Shown here piece by piece: positions 38,502 to 39,009 of a DNA stretch of 39,009 nt (within the stretch, counting starts at the first letter, position 1; every line of letters begins with the position of its first letter). Source of the DNA: Pseudomonadota bacterium (GTDB taxonomy: Bacteria > Pseudomonadota > Gammaproteobacteria > Burkholderiales > Thiobacillaceae); the NCBI GenBank assembly GCA_021847835.1, contig JAJZPR010000017.1:7870-46878 (forward strand). Reading direction: 5' to 3'. The position numbers were made by a program, and so were the translations under genes. The notes under the pieces are model-generated. The model ran no database searches. It was not told the origin of the DNA and saw only the letters and a list, made by a program, of their open reading frames with translations.

Positions 38502-38834
38502 ATGGGAGTCATGTACAACGGCGAAGAACTGGAAACCGGCGAAGAGGATTTCCTGCTGGAGCCCGTATACGACGACGAGATCTGCCCGATCCTCGCGGAA
38601 AAGGAAAAAATCACCCTCACCGACGACCACTGGTTCGTGATCAACTGGCTGCGCGAGCAATACAAGCAGCACGGCCAGACCCCCAACTTCCGCAACATGC
38701 TGATCGCGCTGAAGGAAGAAGACGACAGCAAGGACTGGAAAACCCTGCTGTACACGCTGTTCCCCAACCAGCCCGCCCGTCAGGCCGTGCGCATCGCCGG
38801 CCTGCCCAAGCCCTACGGCAAGGGCGGATACTGA
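38502..38834 (+). CDS. Cysteine-less DsrC paralogue (DsrC/TusE family)
   Basis: A 110-residue protein aligned with DsrC along its whole length (TDDHWFVINWLREQYKQHGQTPNFRNMLIAL; LFPNQPARQAVRIAGLPKPYG). Both functional cysteines are gone: Val96 replaces the first and the C-terminus reads PYGKGGY instead of PTGCI. The single Cys28 is elsewhere. It cannot act as a DsrC-type sulfur carrier. Such variants have been proposed as regulatory DsrC-like proteins (RspA). A good GGAGAG ribosome site precedes the ATG. It is the third gene of the Cas6-like operon. Confidence 0.93.
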   Translation: MGVMYNGEELETGEEDFLLEPVYDDEICPILAEKEKITLTDDHWFVINWLREQYKQHGQTPNFRNMLIALKEEDDSKDWKTLLYTLFPNQPARQAVRIAGLPKPYGKGGY

Positions 38835-38849
38835 TCGGGAATCAGAAAA

Positions 38850-39009
38850 CAGGGATCAGGGATCAGACCGCACGGTCCGACACTGATCCCTGATCCCTGA
38901 TCCCTGATCCCTGATCCCTGATCCCTGATCCCTGATCCCTGATCCCTGATCCCTGATCCCTGATCCCTGATCCCTGATCCCTGATCCCTGATCCCTGATC
39001 CCTGATCCC
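38850..39009. repeat. Hairpin-forming heptamer array TGATCCC at the right edge
   Basis: CAGGGATCAGGGATCAG (38850-38866) pairs perfectly over 17 bp with CTGATCCCTGATCCCTG (38883-38899); the loop has its own ACCG-CA-CGGT mini-hairpin. The right arm continues as 18 perfect TGATCCC copies (38884-39009) to the end of the window. It starts 16 bp after the stop of the DsrC-like gene and may serve as its transcript end. Confidence 0.93.

Noticed and set aside
38884..39009. Tandem array next to a Cas6-like gene taken as a CRISPR array
   Set aside because: The unit is a 7-bp repeat without spacers. CRISPR repeats are longer and separated by unique spacers, and similar heptamer arrays occur elsewhere without cas genes.
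1..39009. tRNA, rRNA, insertion sequence or prophage features
   Set aside because: No cloverleaf-like sequence, rRNA segment, transposase or integrase was recognised in either strand by reading. A covariance-model scan would be decisive.

Overview
The window looks like a GC-rich (about 63-65 percent by eye) chromosomal contig from a sulfur-oxidising bacterium, most likely a betaproteobacterium. The main evidence is an uninterrupted reverse-type dissimilatory sulfite reductase cluster on the minus strand, in the order dsrA-B-E-F-H-C-M-K-L-J-O-P-N-R followed by cysG (37166 down to 22657). dsrEFH, dsrL and dsrN are present and no dsrD is seen, which is the pattern of sulfur oxidisers rather than sulfate reducers. 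Names and functions are assigned from motifs and remembered families. No database search was possible.

Left part (1-10 kb): a CPPC thioredoxin, rmuC, a secreted staphylococcal-type nuclease, an MtfA-like zinc peptidase, typA/bipA, an unknown exported protein overlapping a truncated globin, a divergent egtD / EgtB-like pair, and a VapBC-type toxin-antitoxin pair with a palindromic operator.

Middle part (10-22.5 kb): a plus-strand run of a MoxR-type ATPase, a metallopeptidase/VWA-like protein, dsrS (far from the main dsr operon), a small protein, a LexA/S24-fold protein with an altered catalytic dyad, and three more conserved small or hypothetical proteins. Opposite it lies an ECF sigma factor overlapping a membrane anti-sigma factor that appears to carry a periplasmic DsrE-like domain. 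Next come a BT1/AmpG-like transporter and a convergent minus-strand operon: an ArsR-rhodanese repressor, a persulfide-dioxygenase-like protein, an MFS transporter and a methyltransferase.

Right part (22.6-39 kb): cysG and the dsr operon work as one pathway. Sulfane sulfur is passed through DsrEFH to DsrC. DsrAB, with siroheme amide made via CysG and DsrN, oxidises it to sulfite. DsrMKJOP and DsrL connect the electrons to the membrane and to NAD(P). Divergent from dsrA, across a 393-bp regulatory gap, is a small operon: an 82-residue protein, an orphan Cas6-like (Cmx6-type) protein with no CRISPR array in sight, and a DsrC paralogue lacking both redox cysteines. The dsr mRNA also carries strong hairpins between dsrA/dsrB, between dsrB/dsrE and at the end of dsrC. 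This combination is the best candidate for an undescribed system.

Many intergenic gaps contain heptanucleotide tandem repeats, often in inverted pairs, each gap with a different heptamer. Both ends of the window lie inside such arrays, which suggests the contig ends at them.
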